A stretch of 64,000 bases of DNA from Lacticaseibacillus absianus (GCF_013407595.1 NZ_JABEKX010000002.1:744001-808000); one strand, 5' to 3'; counted from the stretch's first letter, positions 27,262 through 35,814 are shown. The notes: generated by a model not told the origin, from the sequence alone. Program-made: numbers and translations.

Positions 27262-28077
27262 TTAGGTCAGGCGTGCTGGCAGCTGACCGGCCAGTACGCG
27301 ATCGATCCCCAATAAGACCCCGCGGTCATCGTTGCTCGCCGTGCAGTAACGCGCGTATGCCTGCATGTTTGGCGTTGCATTAGCCATCAGCACGCCGTAG
27401 CCCACTGTTTGCATCATCGCGATGTCGTTGTCGGTGTCGCCAAATGCCATCATCGCAGCCGTCGGGATACCGAGGTGCTGTCCAAGCCAAGCAAGGGCCT
27501 GCCCCTTGTCTGCACGGGGTGACATGATGTCGATGAACGTCGGCCCACCGACTGTGACCGTGTATTGCGCACCGAATCGCGGGCGGTACTGCCGCGCCAT
27601 GGCCGTGTATGCACTGCCGTCGGGGAGGTACACCGTGGTCTTAGGCGCCGGGACCGTGCAGTCTCGCAGGTCCGGCACGAAGGCCATGTTGGTGATGAAG
27701 TGCCGAAGTGTCGCCTCGTGGCCATCATCGGCTTGTTCCAGCACTGTCTGATCCATCGCACAGACGAACGGGACGCCACGTCCTTGAGCACGCGCAAAAT
27801 CACGGACCTGCCAGTAATCGTTCGGCTGTAGCAGTTCCGTTGCGAGTAGCTGGCCGTGGCGCTTGATCACCGCGCCGTTCTCGGCGACTAGGGTCATGCG
27901 ATCCAGGACCGGAGCGAACATCGCTTCAAGCGTGTACACCGCGCGCCCACTGGCCGCGACGAACTCGATCCCGGCTCGGGCCAAAGCGGTGATCCGATCA
28001 AACGTGCCAACAGGCAACTGTTTGGTTGAAAGGAGCAACGACTGGTCCATGTCGCTTGCGATCAGTCGAATGGGCAT
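27262..28077 (-). CDS. HAD-superfamily (Cof-type) sugar phosphatase
   Basis: This 271-residue hydrolase has motif I DMDQSLL (Asp9 nucleophile, Asp11), a C2-type cap in the middle, the motif III lysine in RADKGQAL and motif IV AFGDTDNDIAMM. It resembles Cof/YidA phosphatases acting on sugar phosphates or flavin-type substrates; the actual substrate is unknown. The ATG at 28077 lacks a close ribosome site; a TTG three codons upstream (28086) has AGAAGG eight bases before it and may be the true start. It follows the TetR gene by 67 bases. Confidence 0.85.
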   Translation of the reverse strand: MPIRLIASDMDQSLLLSTKQLPVGTFDRITALARAGIEFVAASGRAVYTLEAMFAPVLDRMTLVAENGAVIKRHGQLLATELLQPNDYWQVRDFARAQGRGVPFVCAMDQTVLEQADDGHEATLRHFITNMAFVPDLRDCTVPAPKTTVYLPDGSAYTAMARQYRPRFGAQYTVTVGGPTFIDIMSPRADKGQALAWLGQHLGIPTAAMMAFGDTDNDIAMMQTVGYGVLMANATPNMQAYARYCTASNDDRGVLLGIDRVLAGQLPARLT

Positions 28078-28144
28078 TGAACTCAAATGGAGCGCCTTCT
28101 TTCGTGAGATGCAGCCGTGCGGCCGCGGTATTGGGAACGACCAC

Positions 28145-28675
28145 TTAGGCCAAGAGTGCACGGATCTCTCGGTCCATCATAGCGACTAAGGCCGCCTCCG
28201 GACTCGTCAGTGCACCGGTGAGCCAATCGACCGTTACCCCGACCAATCCGGCGGCGCAGTAACGTGCCGCCAACGGATCAAGGGGGCCGGGCGCGAGTTG
28301 GTCAAACAGGTCGACTAATGCGGCCCGGCAAGGTTCAATGAGCCGGTCCAGCTGGCCACTGGCTGCGGCCAAGGCCAAGCGCGGTCGCGCCTCTTCCAGC
28401 AGAGCGAGCAGTGCACTGAGCCAGTGCCGATAGCTCCCACCGATCACCTGGACGCGGTCGGGCTGAAGCTGCGCCACGATGTTCGCGGCAACTTGATCCG
28501 TGATCGCCGCATCAAGTGCGGCAAGGTCCGAGTAGTGAAGATAGAACGTTCCGCGGCCGATATCAGCCAGCTCAGCGACTGCGGCCACCGTGATCGTGTT
28601 TGCGGCTTGCCGCTGGCGCAGCGCGAGGTACGCGGTCTGGATCGCACGGCGAGTCTTCTCAATGCGTCTGTCCAT
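28145..28675 (-). CDS. TetR family transcriptional regulator
   Basis: This 176-residue protein has an N-terminal TetR helix-turn-helix (about residues 8-52, with VAELADIGRGTFYLHYSD) and a helical C-terminal ligand-binding domain of the TetR_C_7-like type. The start follows GGGAGG. It is probably cotranscribed with the HAD and LOG genes downstream. The divergent region holds TGAAC-ATCG-GTTCA at 28767-28780, a plausible operator. Confidence 0.88.
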   Translation of the reverse strand: MDRRIEKTRRAIQTAYLALRQRQAANTITVAAVAELADIGRGTFYLHYSDLAALDAAITDQVAANIVAQLQPDRVQVIGGSYRHWLSALLALLEEARPRLALAAASGQLDRLIEPCRAALVDLFDQLAPGPLDPLAARYCAAGLVGVTVDWLTGALTSPEAALVAMMDREIRALLA

Positions 28676-28834
28676 GTGGTACCTCCCTAGATAAGTGACG
28701 ACTGTTTATTTATAGACATAGGATACCATTTGGCACTTGAACAAGCCAGCGGTTCTGTATTTATTGAACATCGGTTCATTAATGATCACGCGGCCGTTAA
28801 ATGCCGGTATGAGCGAGATTACCGCCCACCGGGC

Positions 28835-28863
28835 TTGCACGGCGGGTCGATTCACGATAAAAT
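28835..28863 (+). promoter_or_regulatory. Promoter of the DUF2087 regulator gene
   Basis: TTGCAC and TAAAAT are separated by 17 bases, with the ATG 28 bases after the -10. The 216-base region between this gene and tetR otherwise holds only a short inverted repeat (TGAAC/GTTCA). Confidence 0.65.
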
Positions 28864-28890
28864 AAACAAAAACAGGAAAGGTTTACGAAT

Positions 28891-29607
28891 ATGCAAACAG
28901 ATCAATCGATAGCTGACGTAATGAACGGTTTTTCCCGCAATGAAACTGGGTACCGTTGCTTGTACTGTGATTTTGTCGTCGTCCATGAGCAGATCTATCC
29001 GGTCGGTGAACAACTACTGACGGCCGCAGGCGCGATCCGCGCGCATGTCACCAGTCACCATCAGGGACCGCTTCAGGCGCTTTTGACGGATCCGTCAGCG
29101 CTGGGCGTGAGCGCAGCGCAAGCGAAACTATTGGCCCTGTTGGCTCAGGGATTGAGCGACACCGTGATCAGCCAACGGTTGGGGCTCGCCAGTGCGACGG
29201 TGCGCAATCAGCGCTTCAAGCTTCGTACCAAGCAACGTCAGGCTACGCGCTTCCTCGCCGTGATGCAGTTGTTGGCCATTGAAGACGGCACGCTTCTCCC
29301 CCACGCAGGCGCCACAATGCTGGATGAGCGTTACGCGATCACACCCGCCGAGCGCGACAAAGTGCTCAAGACGTTCATGACGCCTGACGGCCGCATCGAC
29401 ACTTGGCCGAGCAAGGAGAAGCGCAAGCTGGTCCTCCTAGCGACCTTGGCGCAGATGTTCGATCCGCAAAAAAATTACAGTGAGGCCGCGGTGAACGAGC
29501 AGTTGCGGCGCCACGTCGACGATTATGTCACGGTCCGTCGCAATCTGATCGAATACGGATTTTTGGCGCGCACGACCGATGGGCGCACGTACTGGGTCCG
29601 GCACTGA
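28891..29607 (+). CDS. HTH regulator with DUF2087 domain and N-terminal C2H2-like finger
   Basis: The 238-residue protein has three parts. Residues 23-57 place Cys23, Cys26, His52 and His56 as a possible zinc site. Residues about 70-120 form a LuxR-like helix-turn-helix (LSDTVISQRLGLASATVRNQ). Residues about 165-238 match DUF2087 (IDTWPSKEKRKLVLL, YSEAAVNEQLRRH, GFLARTTDGRTYWV). It is probably a transcription regulator with unknown signal. The start has AGGAAAGG nine bases upstream. Repeat copy B follows 20 bases after the stop. Confidence 0.8.
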   Translation: MQTDQSIADVMNGFSRNETGYRCLYCDFVVVHEQIYPVGEQLLTAAGAIRAHVTSHHQGPLQALLTDPSALGVSAAQAKLLALLAQGLSDTVISQRLGLASATVRNQRFKLRTKQRQATRFLAVMQLLAIEDGTLLPHAGATMLDERYAITPAERDKVLKTFMTPDGRIDTWPSKEKRKLVLLATLAQMFDPQKNYSEAAVNEQLRRHVDDYVTVRRNLIEYGFLARTTDGRTYWVRH

Positions 29608-29626
29608 ACCGCAAATAACCCGCTAA

Positions 29627-29789
29627 GGGGGTATGACATAACCTCTGGTGGCACGACTATTCCAGAACGTTACGTGCCATAACACAACGCCCTAGCCGTA
29701 TAAGAGCGATCTCCTGAAAAACCTAAGTTCGGGTTTTTCAGGAGATCGCTCTTATACTCTGGGCTAAAACCGCGTTATGGCACAGCCCC
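29627..29789 (+). repeat. Structured intergenic repeat, copy B (internally deleted)
   Basis: This 163-base copy keeps both ends and both hairpins but lacks the spacer seen in copies A and D. The first hairpin has arms GGCACG / CGTGCC; the second is a perfect 23-bp stem with an eight-base loop (29701-29754). The tail GTTATGGCAC (29774-29783) is complementary to 29674-29683 inside the element. It is flanked by an 11-bp inverted repeat (29613-29623 and 29793-29803), as if inserted in the loop of an older terminator. Confidence 0.85.
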
Positions 29790-29811
29790 TTGGCGGGTTA
29801 TTTGGTGGTGA

Positions 29812-30327
29812 TCATCGTGGGCAGTCGTCACGCAGGCAGCCGTATTTCATCGAATCCCAGTAGCGCCCTTGCCAAAAGCGCACCTGACGCAACTGGCCTT
29901 CGAGCTGGAACCCGGCGTTAACTGCCGCGTGCATCATGCGCGAGTTGCCAGACCAGGTGGTGAGGCTAAGATGGGGCAAGTCGATACGCGCGAAGAGGGT
30001 CTGCGCCCACAGCCGGAGGGCTTGGCTGCCGATCCCATGCCCCCACTGTCCGGAGCGGTACAACACGATCCCGCATTCAAGCCAGCGCCGCAGCGGGCCA
30101 TCTTCGTAGTAAGCCGTCACGACGCCGATGAGCTGATCGTCGACGATAACACCGGCGATATGGTCAAGCGTCTCAATGGGCGGATGCGCCAAGAACGCCG
30201 CCCGGTCTGGTGTGGCGTGATCAAAGTACGGCCCATCCCACTGCTGCCAGGTGCGATCGCCTTCATAGGCTAAGGCATAAAGTGTGGGCATATCGGCGGT
30301 CGTCAGCGTTCGGAGTATTGGGGTCAT
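29812..30327 (-). CDS. GNAT family N-acetyltransferase
   Basis: This 171-residue protein shows the GNAT acetyl-CoA loop in QWGHGIGSQALR, the following strand LSLTTWSGNSRMM and a late GFQLEGQLRQVRFWQG segment, as in RimJ/RimL and spermidine acetyltransferase relatives. The acceptor is unknown. The ATG at 30327 has AGGAGGCGCGCA upstream, which decides it over an ATG seven codons earlier. It is a single gene, divergent from the GH2 gene. Confidence 0.88.
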   Translation of the reverse strand: MTPILRTLTTADMPTLYALAYEGDRTWQQWDGPYFDHATPDRAAFLAHPPIETLDHIAGVIVDDQLIGVVTAYYEDGPLRRWLECGIVLYRSGQWGHGIGSQALRLWAQTLFARIDLPHLSLTTWSGNSRMMHAAVNAGFQLEGQLRQVRFWQGRYWDSMKYGCLRDDCPR

Positions 30328-30356
30328 TGCGCGCCTCCTGTCTTTCATTTCTGTAA

Positions 30357-30385
30357 TTGTACTCCAAGTGGAATTGGTCTACCAT
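30357..30385 (+). promoter_or_regulatory. Promoter of the GH2 glycosidase gene
   Basis: TTGTAC and TACCAT are separated by 17 bases, 25 bases before the ATG. The short divergent gap contains no clear catabolite-response site that I could recognise. Confidence 0.5.
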
Positions 30386-30410
30386 TCATAAGTAGATGGA
30401 GGTGTCTTGT

Positions 30411-32150
30411 ATGAATCAACTTCACACAGCATTCAGCCCAACACTGGCGGACCCATTGCCGGACTATCCGCGGCCGCAACTGGCCCGCCAGGCCTGGACG
30501 AACTTGAACGGCCTCTGGGACTACGCAATCACGGCCACGCCAAGCGAGCCTGAGCACTACACAGGGCGAATCCGGGTCCCCTTTTCACCTGAAGCTGCGC
30601 TAGCCGGCGTCGAGCGGCAACTCCAGCCGGGAGAGACGCTCTGGTATCACCGGCGCGTCGTGCTACCGGCACATGCGCCAGGCGACCACATCCGCCTACA
30701 CTTCGGCGCGGTCGATCAATTCTGCCGCGTATTCGTCGACCGCGCGCTGATCGGCGAACACACCGGCGGCTACTGGCCGTTCGACCTCGAGCTACCGACG
30801 GACCGGGCCGAGATCGATTTGATCGTTGCGGTGCAAGACCACACCGATCAAGGGAGTGAGGCGTATGGTAAACAGAAACTGGCCCGCGGCGGGATCTGGT
30901 ACACTGCGCAAAGTGGGATCTGGCAGACCGTGTGGCTAGAGGTCGTCCCTGCGGTCTACGTGACGGCGCTGACGATCACCCCAATGCTGGCAGAGGCCAG
31001 TGTCAAGGTCACCGTGGTGTTGAACACCACCGATCGCACACCGATCACGATCCGGGTCCTGGCCGCAGGCGAACCTGTGGCTGCGGTTACGGACACGCGA
31101 CGAACGCAGACGCTGATCTTGCCCGCCCCGCATCCATGGTCGCCAGCGGATCCGTTCTTGTACGATCTGCGGATCACGGTAGGTGAAGATGAGGTCCGAA
31201 GTTACTTTGGTCTGCGCAGTTTTACCCGCGGCAAGGACGCCAAAGGGCACCCAGCTTTTCTACTCAACGGGGAACCAGTGTTCCAATCCGGGTTGCTCGA
31301 TCAGGGCTACTGGCCGGATGGGCTATACACCGCACCGAGTGACGCCGCCGTGGTCAAGGAGCTTCGGGCGATCCGAGCCCTCGGGTTCAATATGGTGCGA
31401 AAGCACATCAAGATCGAGCCATTGCGCTGGTATTATCACTGTGATCGCATCGGGCTGCTGGTCTGGCAAGACCTGCCTTCTGGCGGCGGGCCGTACGACG
31501 ACACGATCATTCGCAAGCTCCCCTTCGTGGGCGTGACGTTGAATGACCACGACTACAAGCGGCTTGGCCGAAGCGATGCGCGGGGCCGTGCGCACTTCAT
31601 CCGCGACGCTGATCGAACCGTGCGGCTACTGCAAAACGTGGTCGGTTTGTGCACCTGGGTACCCTTCAACGAAGGCTGGGGGCAGTTTGATTCGGTCCAG
31701 TTGGCGGCGCGCATCCGTCAGCACGATCCGACGCGACTGATCGATCATGCGTCCGGCTGGTATGACCAAGGCGGCGGCGACTTCAAGTCTGTCCATCGCT
31801 ACTACAAGCCGTATCGCGTCCACGCAGATGCCGCCGGTCGGATCCAAGCCCTGACAGAATTCGGGGGCTATTCCCTCGCTGTGCCTGATCATCTCGCGAC
31901 GGGTACGCCATATGGCTACCGGCACTACCGTACGGCGTCGCAGCTGATGACCGCCTTAGTCAAGCTGTACCGCAAGAAAGTCTTGCAGCAGCTCGGAGCG
32001 GGGCTGGCCGTCGCGATCTATACGCAGGTCGCCGATGTCGAAGATGAGGTCAACGGTCTGTGGACATACGACCGGGCGATCCTGAAGGTCGATGCCGACC
32101 AACTGCGCGCCCTCAATGCGGAGATCCAGCGGCGCTACGCCCAGCCGTGA
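30411..32150 (+). CDS. Glycoside hydrolase family 2 protein
   Basis: This 579-residue enzyme has the GH2 order: an N-terminal jelly-roll sugar-binding domain (ARQAWTNLNGLWDYAI), an immunoglobulin-like middle domain and a TIM barrel. The proton donor is Glu421 in WVPFNEGWGQ and the nucleophile Glu483 in ALTEFGGYS. No signal peptide is visible, so it is cytoplasmic. Its size is far below LacZ and fits the short GH2 beta-galactosidase/glucuronidase-like group; the substrate is unknown. GGAGG lies eight bases before the ATG. No sugar transporter is adjacent. Confidence 0.9.
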   Translation: MNQLHTAFSPTLADPLPDYPRPQLARQAWTNLNGLWDYAITATPSEPEHYTGRIRVPFSPEAALAGVERQLQPGETLWYHRRVVLPAHAPGDHIRLHFGAVDQFCRVFVDRALIGEHTGGYWPFDLELPTDRAEIDLIVAVQDHTDQGSEAYGKQKLARGGIWYTAQSGIWQTVWLEVVPAVYVTALTITPMLAEASVKVTVVLNTTDRTPITIRVLAAGEPVAAVTDTRRTQTLILPAPHPWSPADPFLYDLRITVGEDEVRSYFGLRSFTRGKDAKGHPAFLLNGEPVFQSGLLDQGYWPDGLYTAPSDAAVVKELRAIRALGFNMVRKHIKIEPLRWYYHCDRIGLLVWQDLPSGGGPYDDTIIRKLPFVGVTLNDHDYKRLGRSDARGRAHFIRDADRTVRLLQNVVGLCTWVPFNEGWGQFDSVQLAARIRQHDPTRLIDHASGWYDQGGGDFKSVHRYYKPYRVHADAAGRIQALTEFGGYSLAVPDHLATGTPYGYRHYRTASQLMTALVKLYRKKVLQQLGAGLAVAIYTQVADVEDEVNGLWTYDRAILKVDADQLRALNAEIQRRYAQP

Positions 32151-32164
32151 GTATCGCCATCTGG

Positions 32165-32196
32165 TTGACAACCGTAGACGAAGCCAGTAAGCTTAC
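32165..32196 (+). promoter_or_regulatory. Promoter and palindromic operator of the CopY-like gene
   Basis: TTGACA (32165-32170) and TAAGCT (32188-32193) are separated by 17 bases. A perfect 10-bp palindrome, GTAAGCTTAC (32187-32196), covers the -10, and a wider pair ACCGTA / TACGGT surrounds it. It differs from the usual copper box TACANNTGTA. Autorepression is likely. Confidence 0.62.
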
Positions 32197-32228
32197 GGTA
32201 GGTCAATACTGATCAATGGAGGGATACG

Positions 32229-32672
32229 ATGACGCAACCGGATGCGACGGTGATGACACCGTCAGAGTGGGAATTGATGCGGATCGTTTGGACCAAAGGC
32301 ACCGCGACCAGCCGTGAGATCATCGACTTGATCCAGCAACGCCGTGATTGGTCTGACTCGACGATCAAGACGTTACTGGCGCGACTGGTCAAAAAAAAGA
32401 TGTTGACGACGCAAAAAGCCGTGCGCGCATTCACCTACAAACCGGTGGTCGCCGAAAGCACGGCGATGCGCGAGTCCAGCCAGGCGCTCTTCGCGCACCT
32501 CTGTGGTATGAAAAAAGGCGGCGTGCTGCTGGACCTGATCCAAACCACCCCCCTGTCGCGCCGCGACATTGAGGCGTTGCAAGCGGTGCTGGCAGCCAAG
32601 CAGCTCGATGCCCCCGAGATGGTCCCGTGTGACTGTCTGCCGGACCAATCAGGGTGTGCAACGGCGGATTGA
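32229..32672 (+). CDS. CopY/BlaI family repressor
   Basis: This 147-residue repressor has the BlaI/CopY winged helix (MTPSEWELMRIVWTKG, TIKTLLARLVKKKML) and a CopY-type cysteine tail: Cys134, Cys136 and Cys143 in CDCLPDQSGC. The classic CxCxxxxCxC set has four cysteines; only three, with altered spacing, are present. No copper ATPase or chaperone is adjacent, so its targets lie elsewhere. GGAGGG precedes the ATG. It is a single gene between the GH2 gene and a terminator. Confidence 0.87.
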   Translation: MTQPDATVMTPSEWELMRIVWTKGTATSREIIDLIQQRRDWSDSTIKTLLARLVKKKMLTTQKAVRAFTYKPVVAESTAMRESSQALFAHLCGMKKGGVLLDLIQTTPLSRRDIEALQAVLAAKQLDAPEMVPCDCLPDQSGCATAD

Positions 32673-32689
32673 CTTGTCACTACAGCCCC

Positions 32690-32729
32690 AAAGAGCCGCC
32701 TACGCCAAATGCGTAAGCGGCTCTTTTTG
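32690..32729 (+). terminator. Terminator of the CopY-like gene
   Basis: AAAGAGCCGC pairs perfectly with GCGGCTCTTT, with an inner TACGC/GCGTA extension, followed by T residues. It lies between converging genes and may serve both. Confidence 0.88.
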
Positions 32730-32733
32730 GGTG

Positions 32734-33612
32734 TCAGTGAATCGTGATCGTGTAGTGGTGGTCGAAGACTTCACCCGGGGCCAGCGTGTTGATCCCCAGC
32801 TTATCTTCAAGTCGCCCTGAGGCGTCGACGGTGTCCGCGATCCCCCACCATGGTTCGATGCAGACGAACTCACCGGTGGTCGGGTACGGGCTCCAGACGC
32901 CCATGAACGGGGCATCATCGACGGTCAGCTCAACGCCGCGCGTCGTTTTGTCCGACCGGATCGCGAAGGTGCTCTTGCCGTTGAGCTCAAAGATCACAGC
33001 GTCGTGTTTGAAGTAGTCATGGCTTAACTGCAGGTTGGTGTCGGTGGCCGCCAGTGTCCGGTTCTGGTAGTCGATCCCCGCCCCAGCGAGCAACGGGATC
33101 TGCACACGGGACTTGCGTGGCGCGAACGCCATGTAGTAATCCGTATAGGTCGTGTCCTCAGTCAGCGGGATGTTGAACCCAGGGTGCCCACCGACGGAAA
33201 ACAGCAACGGCGCATCTTCTGCTGGATTCTCGACGTGGTAAGTGACCGTGACGGTGTTGTTTTCGAGCTTCACGCGCAGGCCGAACCGAAAGGCAAACGG
33301 GAAAAGCGCACGCGATTCTGCGTCATCGGTCAGTAGGAAGTCGACTTGTGTGGCGCTTTGTGCGCTGACGGTGAACTCGCGGTCGCGCGCAAACCCGTGC
33401 TGCGTCATGTGATACGTCTGCCCTTGGTACGTGTAGGTGTCATCCTTCAGTGCACCGACGATCGGGAACAGCACTGGGGCGTGACGCTTCCAAATGCTCG
33501 GGTCAGCCTGCCAGATGTATTCCTGGTTCGTATGGTGATCGCGGATGCTCGTGATCTCCGCCCCGTGCTCCGCCACGGTGACGGTCAAGAAGTCATTGTG
33601 TAAGGTTACCAT
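32734..33612 (-). CDS. Aldose 1-epimerase (mutarotase) family protein, LacX-like
   Basis: This 292-residue beta-sandwich protein resembles LacX and YihR-type sugar epimerases. Likely catalytic histidines lie in MTQHGFARDREF and GGHPGFN; a late catalytic Glu may be in VCIEPWWG. The ATG at 33612 follows GAGGAAG; an upstream ATG has no ribosome site. It has its own promoter and is convergent with the CopY-like gene. The substrate is not evident. Confidence 0.9.
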   Translation of the reverse strand: MVTLHNDFLTVTVAEHGAEITSIRDHHTNQEYIWQADPSIWKRHAPVLFPIVGALKDDTYTYQGQTYHMTQHGFARDREFTVSAQSATQVDFLLTDDAESRALFPFAFRFGLRVKLENNTVTVTYHVENPAEDAPLLFSVGGHPGFNIPLTEDTTYTDYYMAFAPRKSRVQIPLLAGAGIDYQNRTLAATDTNLQLSHDYFKHDAVIFELNGKSTFAIRSDKTTRGVELTVDDAPFMGVWSPYPTTGEFVCIEPWWGIADTVDASGRLEDKLGINTLAPGEVFDHHYTITIH

Positions 33613-33653
33613 GATAGTCTCTTCCTCGTTCTCAAGATTGGTATCGACCAATT

Positions 33654-33665
33654 CACTGGTCAGTG
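33654..33665. promoter_or_regulatory. Possible operator downstream of the mutarotase promoter
   Basis: CACTG-GT-CAGTG is a short inverted repeat just after the predicted transcription start. A wider GACCA / TGGTC pair overlaps it. Confidence 0.3.
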
Positions 33666-33672
33666 CTTCTCA

Positions 33673-33701
33673 TTTATACCATGACAGCGCTTTTCGTTCA
33701 A
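33673..33701 (-). promoter_or_regulatory. Promoter of the mutarotase gene
   Basis: TTGAAC and TATAAA are separated by 17 bases with TGG before the -10 (extended -10). Confidence 0.72.
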
Positions 33702-33879
33702 GTCTGAGCGCTGAACTTCGGACGTCACCACGGCCGGCACAGGGCCCAAGCGCAACCTGGCCCCTGGCCCGCGATCTGACCCGGGCGCGCGGTCTCGGGG
33801 GCAAGGTCTGGCCCTGCCCGCGGCCTCTGCCAGGCGGCTGATCACGACCAAACGCAAGTGTGGTCGGACTGCCAGGCGA
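33702..33879. other. GC-rich intergenic stretch between hslU and the mutarotase gene
   Basis: No gene is supported here. The stretch is markedly GC-rich, has CCTGGCCC repeated in tandem near 33759-33774, two copies of CTGCCAGGCG near 33827 and 33870, and a short stem CGACCA / TGGTCG near 33846-33866 that might end hslU transcription. No T-run supports a normal terminator. Confidence 0.4.
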
Positions 33880-35283
33880 TCACAGGATATAACGCGTCAT
33901 GTCTTTGTCCGCGGCGATGTTGCCGACCTTACTGGTAACGTACTCCTCGGTGATCATGATGTCACCCATCTGCATGTCCGGCCCTTCGTAAAGGACGTCC
34001 TCGAGCAGCTTCTCGAGGATAGTGGCCAACCGGCGCGCTCCGATGTTGTCTGTATCGTGGTTGACGCGGATGGCAATCGTCGCGATCGCGTCGATTGCCT
34101 CTTGTGTGAACGTCAGCTTGACGCCGTCAGTCTTGATAAGCGCGATGTATTGCTTGACCAGCGCGTTGTCCGGCTCTGTGAGGATGCGAACGAAGTCGTC
34201 ATGCGTGAGATCCTTGAGCTCCACGCGGATCGGGAAGCGCCCTTGCAACTCTGCGATCAGATCCGACGGCTTGGCCGTGGCGAACGCCCCAGAGCCGATG
34301 AACAAGACGTGGTCAGTATTCAGCGGCCCGTATTTGGTCGAGACTTGCGACCCTTCTACGATCGGCAGGATGTCACGCTGCACGCCTTCGCGGGAGACTT
34401 CGCCAGAATTACGCTTATCCCCGGCCGCGATCTTGTCGATCTCATCGATGAAGATGATCCCGTTGTTCTCCGCGGCCTGGATCGCATCGTGGTAGATGTC
34501 TGCGTGGTTGACTAGCTTGTCACTTTCTTCGCGGATGAAGACCTCGCGCGCCTCTTTGACCGTCATCGTCCGGTCGACTTTCTTCTTCGGCATCATCGCC
34601 CCCAGCGTCTCGCTCAGGTCGATCCCCATCTGGCCGTACATGTCATTACCGCCGTTGGGTTTTTTCTCGTCGGTGATGCTGACGGTGAGTTCGCGGTCTT
34701 CCAGGAGGCCGTGTTCGAGTTGCTCTGCGACGCTCAGCCGCTGGTTGCGGATCTCGTCGGTCAGCTCCTCTTGTGGTTGCTGGTCTGGCACCCCGTCGCC
34801 GTTCTGAAGGCCCTGTAGCATGCTCATCATGTCGGCCATCGGGTTAGACGACTTTTTGGCCTTCTTGAGGGCGGGAACGAGCAGGCGGACAAGTCGCTTA
34901 TTCGCTTCCCGCTCTGCACGGCCGCGCACGTTGGCAAACGCACGGGCCTCTGCCATTGAGACCGCGACGTCGGCTAGGTCGCGCACCATCGACTCGACGT
35001 CGCGACCGACATAGCCGACCTCGGTGAATTTGGTCGCCTCGACCTTGACGAACGGAGCGTTGACGATCTTCGCGAGCCGACGGGCGATCTCGGTTTTGCC
35101 GACCCCGGTCGGTCCAATCATCAGCAAGTTCTTCGGGGTGATATCTTGTTGGAGCTTGTCTGGTAGCTGCATGCGTCGGTAGCGGTTGTACAGCGCCACC
35201 GCAACGGCACGCTTGGCGTCACTTTGACCGATCACATACTGGTCCAGGGCTTCAACGATCTGTTTTGGGGTTTTTACGCTCAT
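33880..35283 (-). CDS. hslU: ATP-dependent protease ATPase subunit HslU (ClpY)
   Basis: This 467-residue AAA+ unfoldase feeds substrates to HslV. Walker A is GPTGVGKT at 57-64, Walker B is IIFIDEID, and the I domain (about residues 110-240) is Gln/Met/Lys-rich as usual. The C terminus ends RYIL, the tail that inserts in HslV. AGGAGG precedes the ATG. It is nine bases behind hslV. Confidence 0.97.
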   Translation of the reverse strand: MSVKTPKQIVEALDQYVIGQSDAKRAVAVALYNRYRRMQLPDKLQQDITPKNLLMIGPTGVGKTEIARRLAKIVNAPFVKVEATKFTEVGYVGRDVESMVRDLADVAVSMAEARAFANVRGRAEREANKRLVRLLVPALKKAKKSSNPMADMMSMLQGLQNGDGVPDQQPQEELTDEIRNQRLSVAEQLEHGLLEDRELTVSITDEKKPNGGNDMYGQMGIDLSETLGAMMPKKKVDRTMTVKEAREVFIREESDKLVNHADIYHDAIQAAENNGIIFIDEIDKIAAGDKRNSGEVSREGVQRDILPIVEGSQVSTKYGPLNTDHVLFIGSGAFATAKPSDLIAELQGRFPIRVELKDLTHDDFVRILTEPDNALVKQYIALIKTDGVKLTFTQEAIDAIATIAIRVNHDTDNIGARRLATILEKLLEDVLYEGPDMQMGDIMITEEYVTSKVGNIAADKDMTRYIL

Positions 35284-35292
35284 ATTGGCCTC

Positions 35293-35814
35293 CTAGAAGG
35301 ACTCCACAATGATGTTGTGGTTGGTGAAAATATCGATCGAACCCGCGATGTCGATCGCGGCCCGGGCGATATCCGCAGCTGGCATCTCGGTGTGTTGGAT
35401 CATCGCCATCGCGGCAGCTTGGGCATAGTTGCCCCCAGAGCCGATCGCCACGACGTCATCGTCCGGATCGATCACTTCACCCGATCCGGAGACGAGTAGC
35501 AAGTCGTGTTGGTCCATCACGATCATCATCGCTTCAAGTTTCTGCAGGGTGGGATCTTTGCGCCAGTCCTGCGCCAGCGCCACCGCGGCGCGGCGCAGGT
35601 TGCCGGCGTGATTCTCTAACTTTTTTTCGAACCATTCTTCCAGGGTGAACGCGTCTGCGACGCCACCGGCGAACCCGATCACGACCTGGCCACCATAGAT
35701 GCGCCGGACCTTGTGTGCGTTGCCCTTCATGATCACCTTTTCGCCCAAGGTGACTTGACCGTCACCGGCAATGGCGGTATGGCCGTTCTTGCGTACTGCT
35801 GCAATTGTTGTCAT
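35293..35814 (-). CDS. hslV: ATP-dependent protease peptidase subunit HslV (ClpQ)
   Basis: This 173-residue proteasome-like peptidase starts MTTIAAVR; removal of Met exposes the catalytic threonine. AGDGQVTLG and the [11 protein letters not shown] segment are typical. It forms a double hexamer with HslU caps. The start has AAGGAG upstream. It lies downstream of xerC with a 95-base gap, where no consensus promoter was clear. Confidence 0.97.
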   Translation of the reverse strand: MTTIAAVRKNGHTAIAGDGQVTLGEKVIMKGNAHKVRRIYGGQVVIGFAGGVADAFTLEEWFEKKLENHAGNLRRAAVALAQDWRKDPTLQKLEAMMIVMDQHDLLLVSGSGEVIDPDDDVVAIGSGGNYAQAAAMAMIQHTEMPAADIARAAIDIAGSIDIFTNHNIIVESF

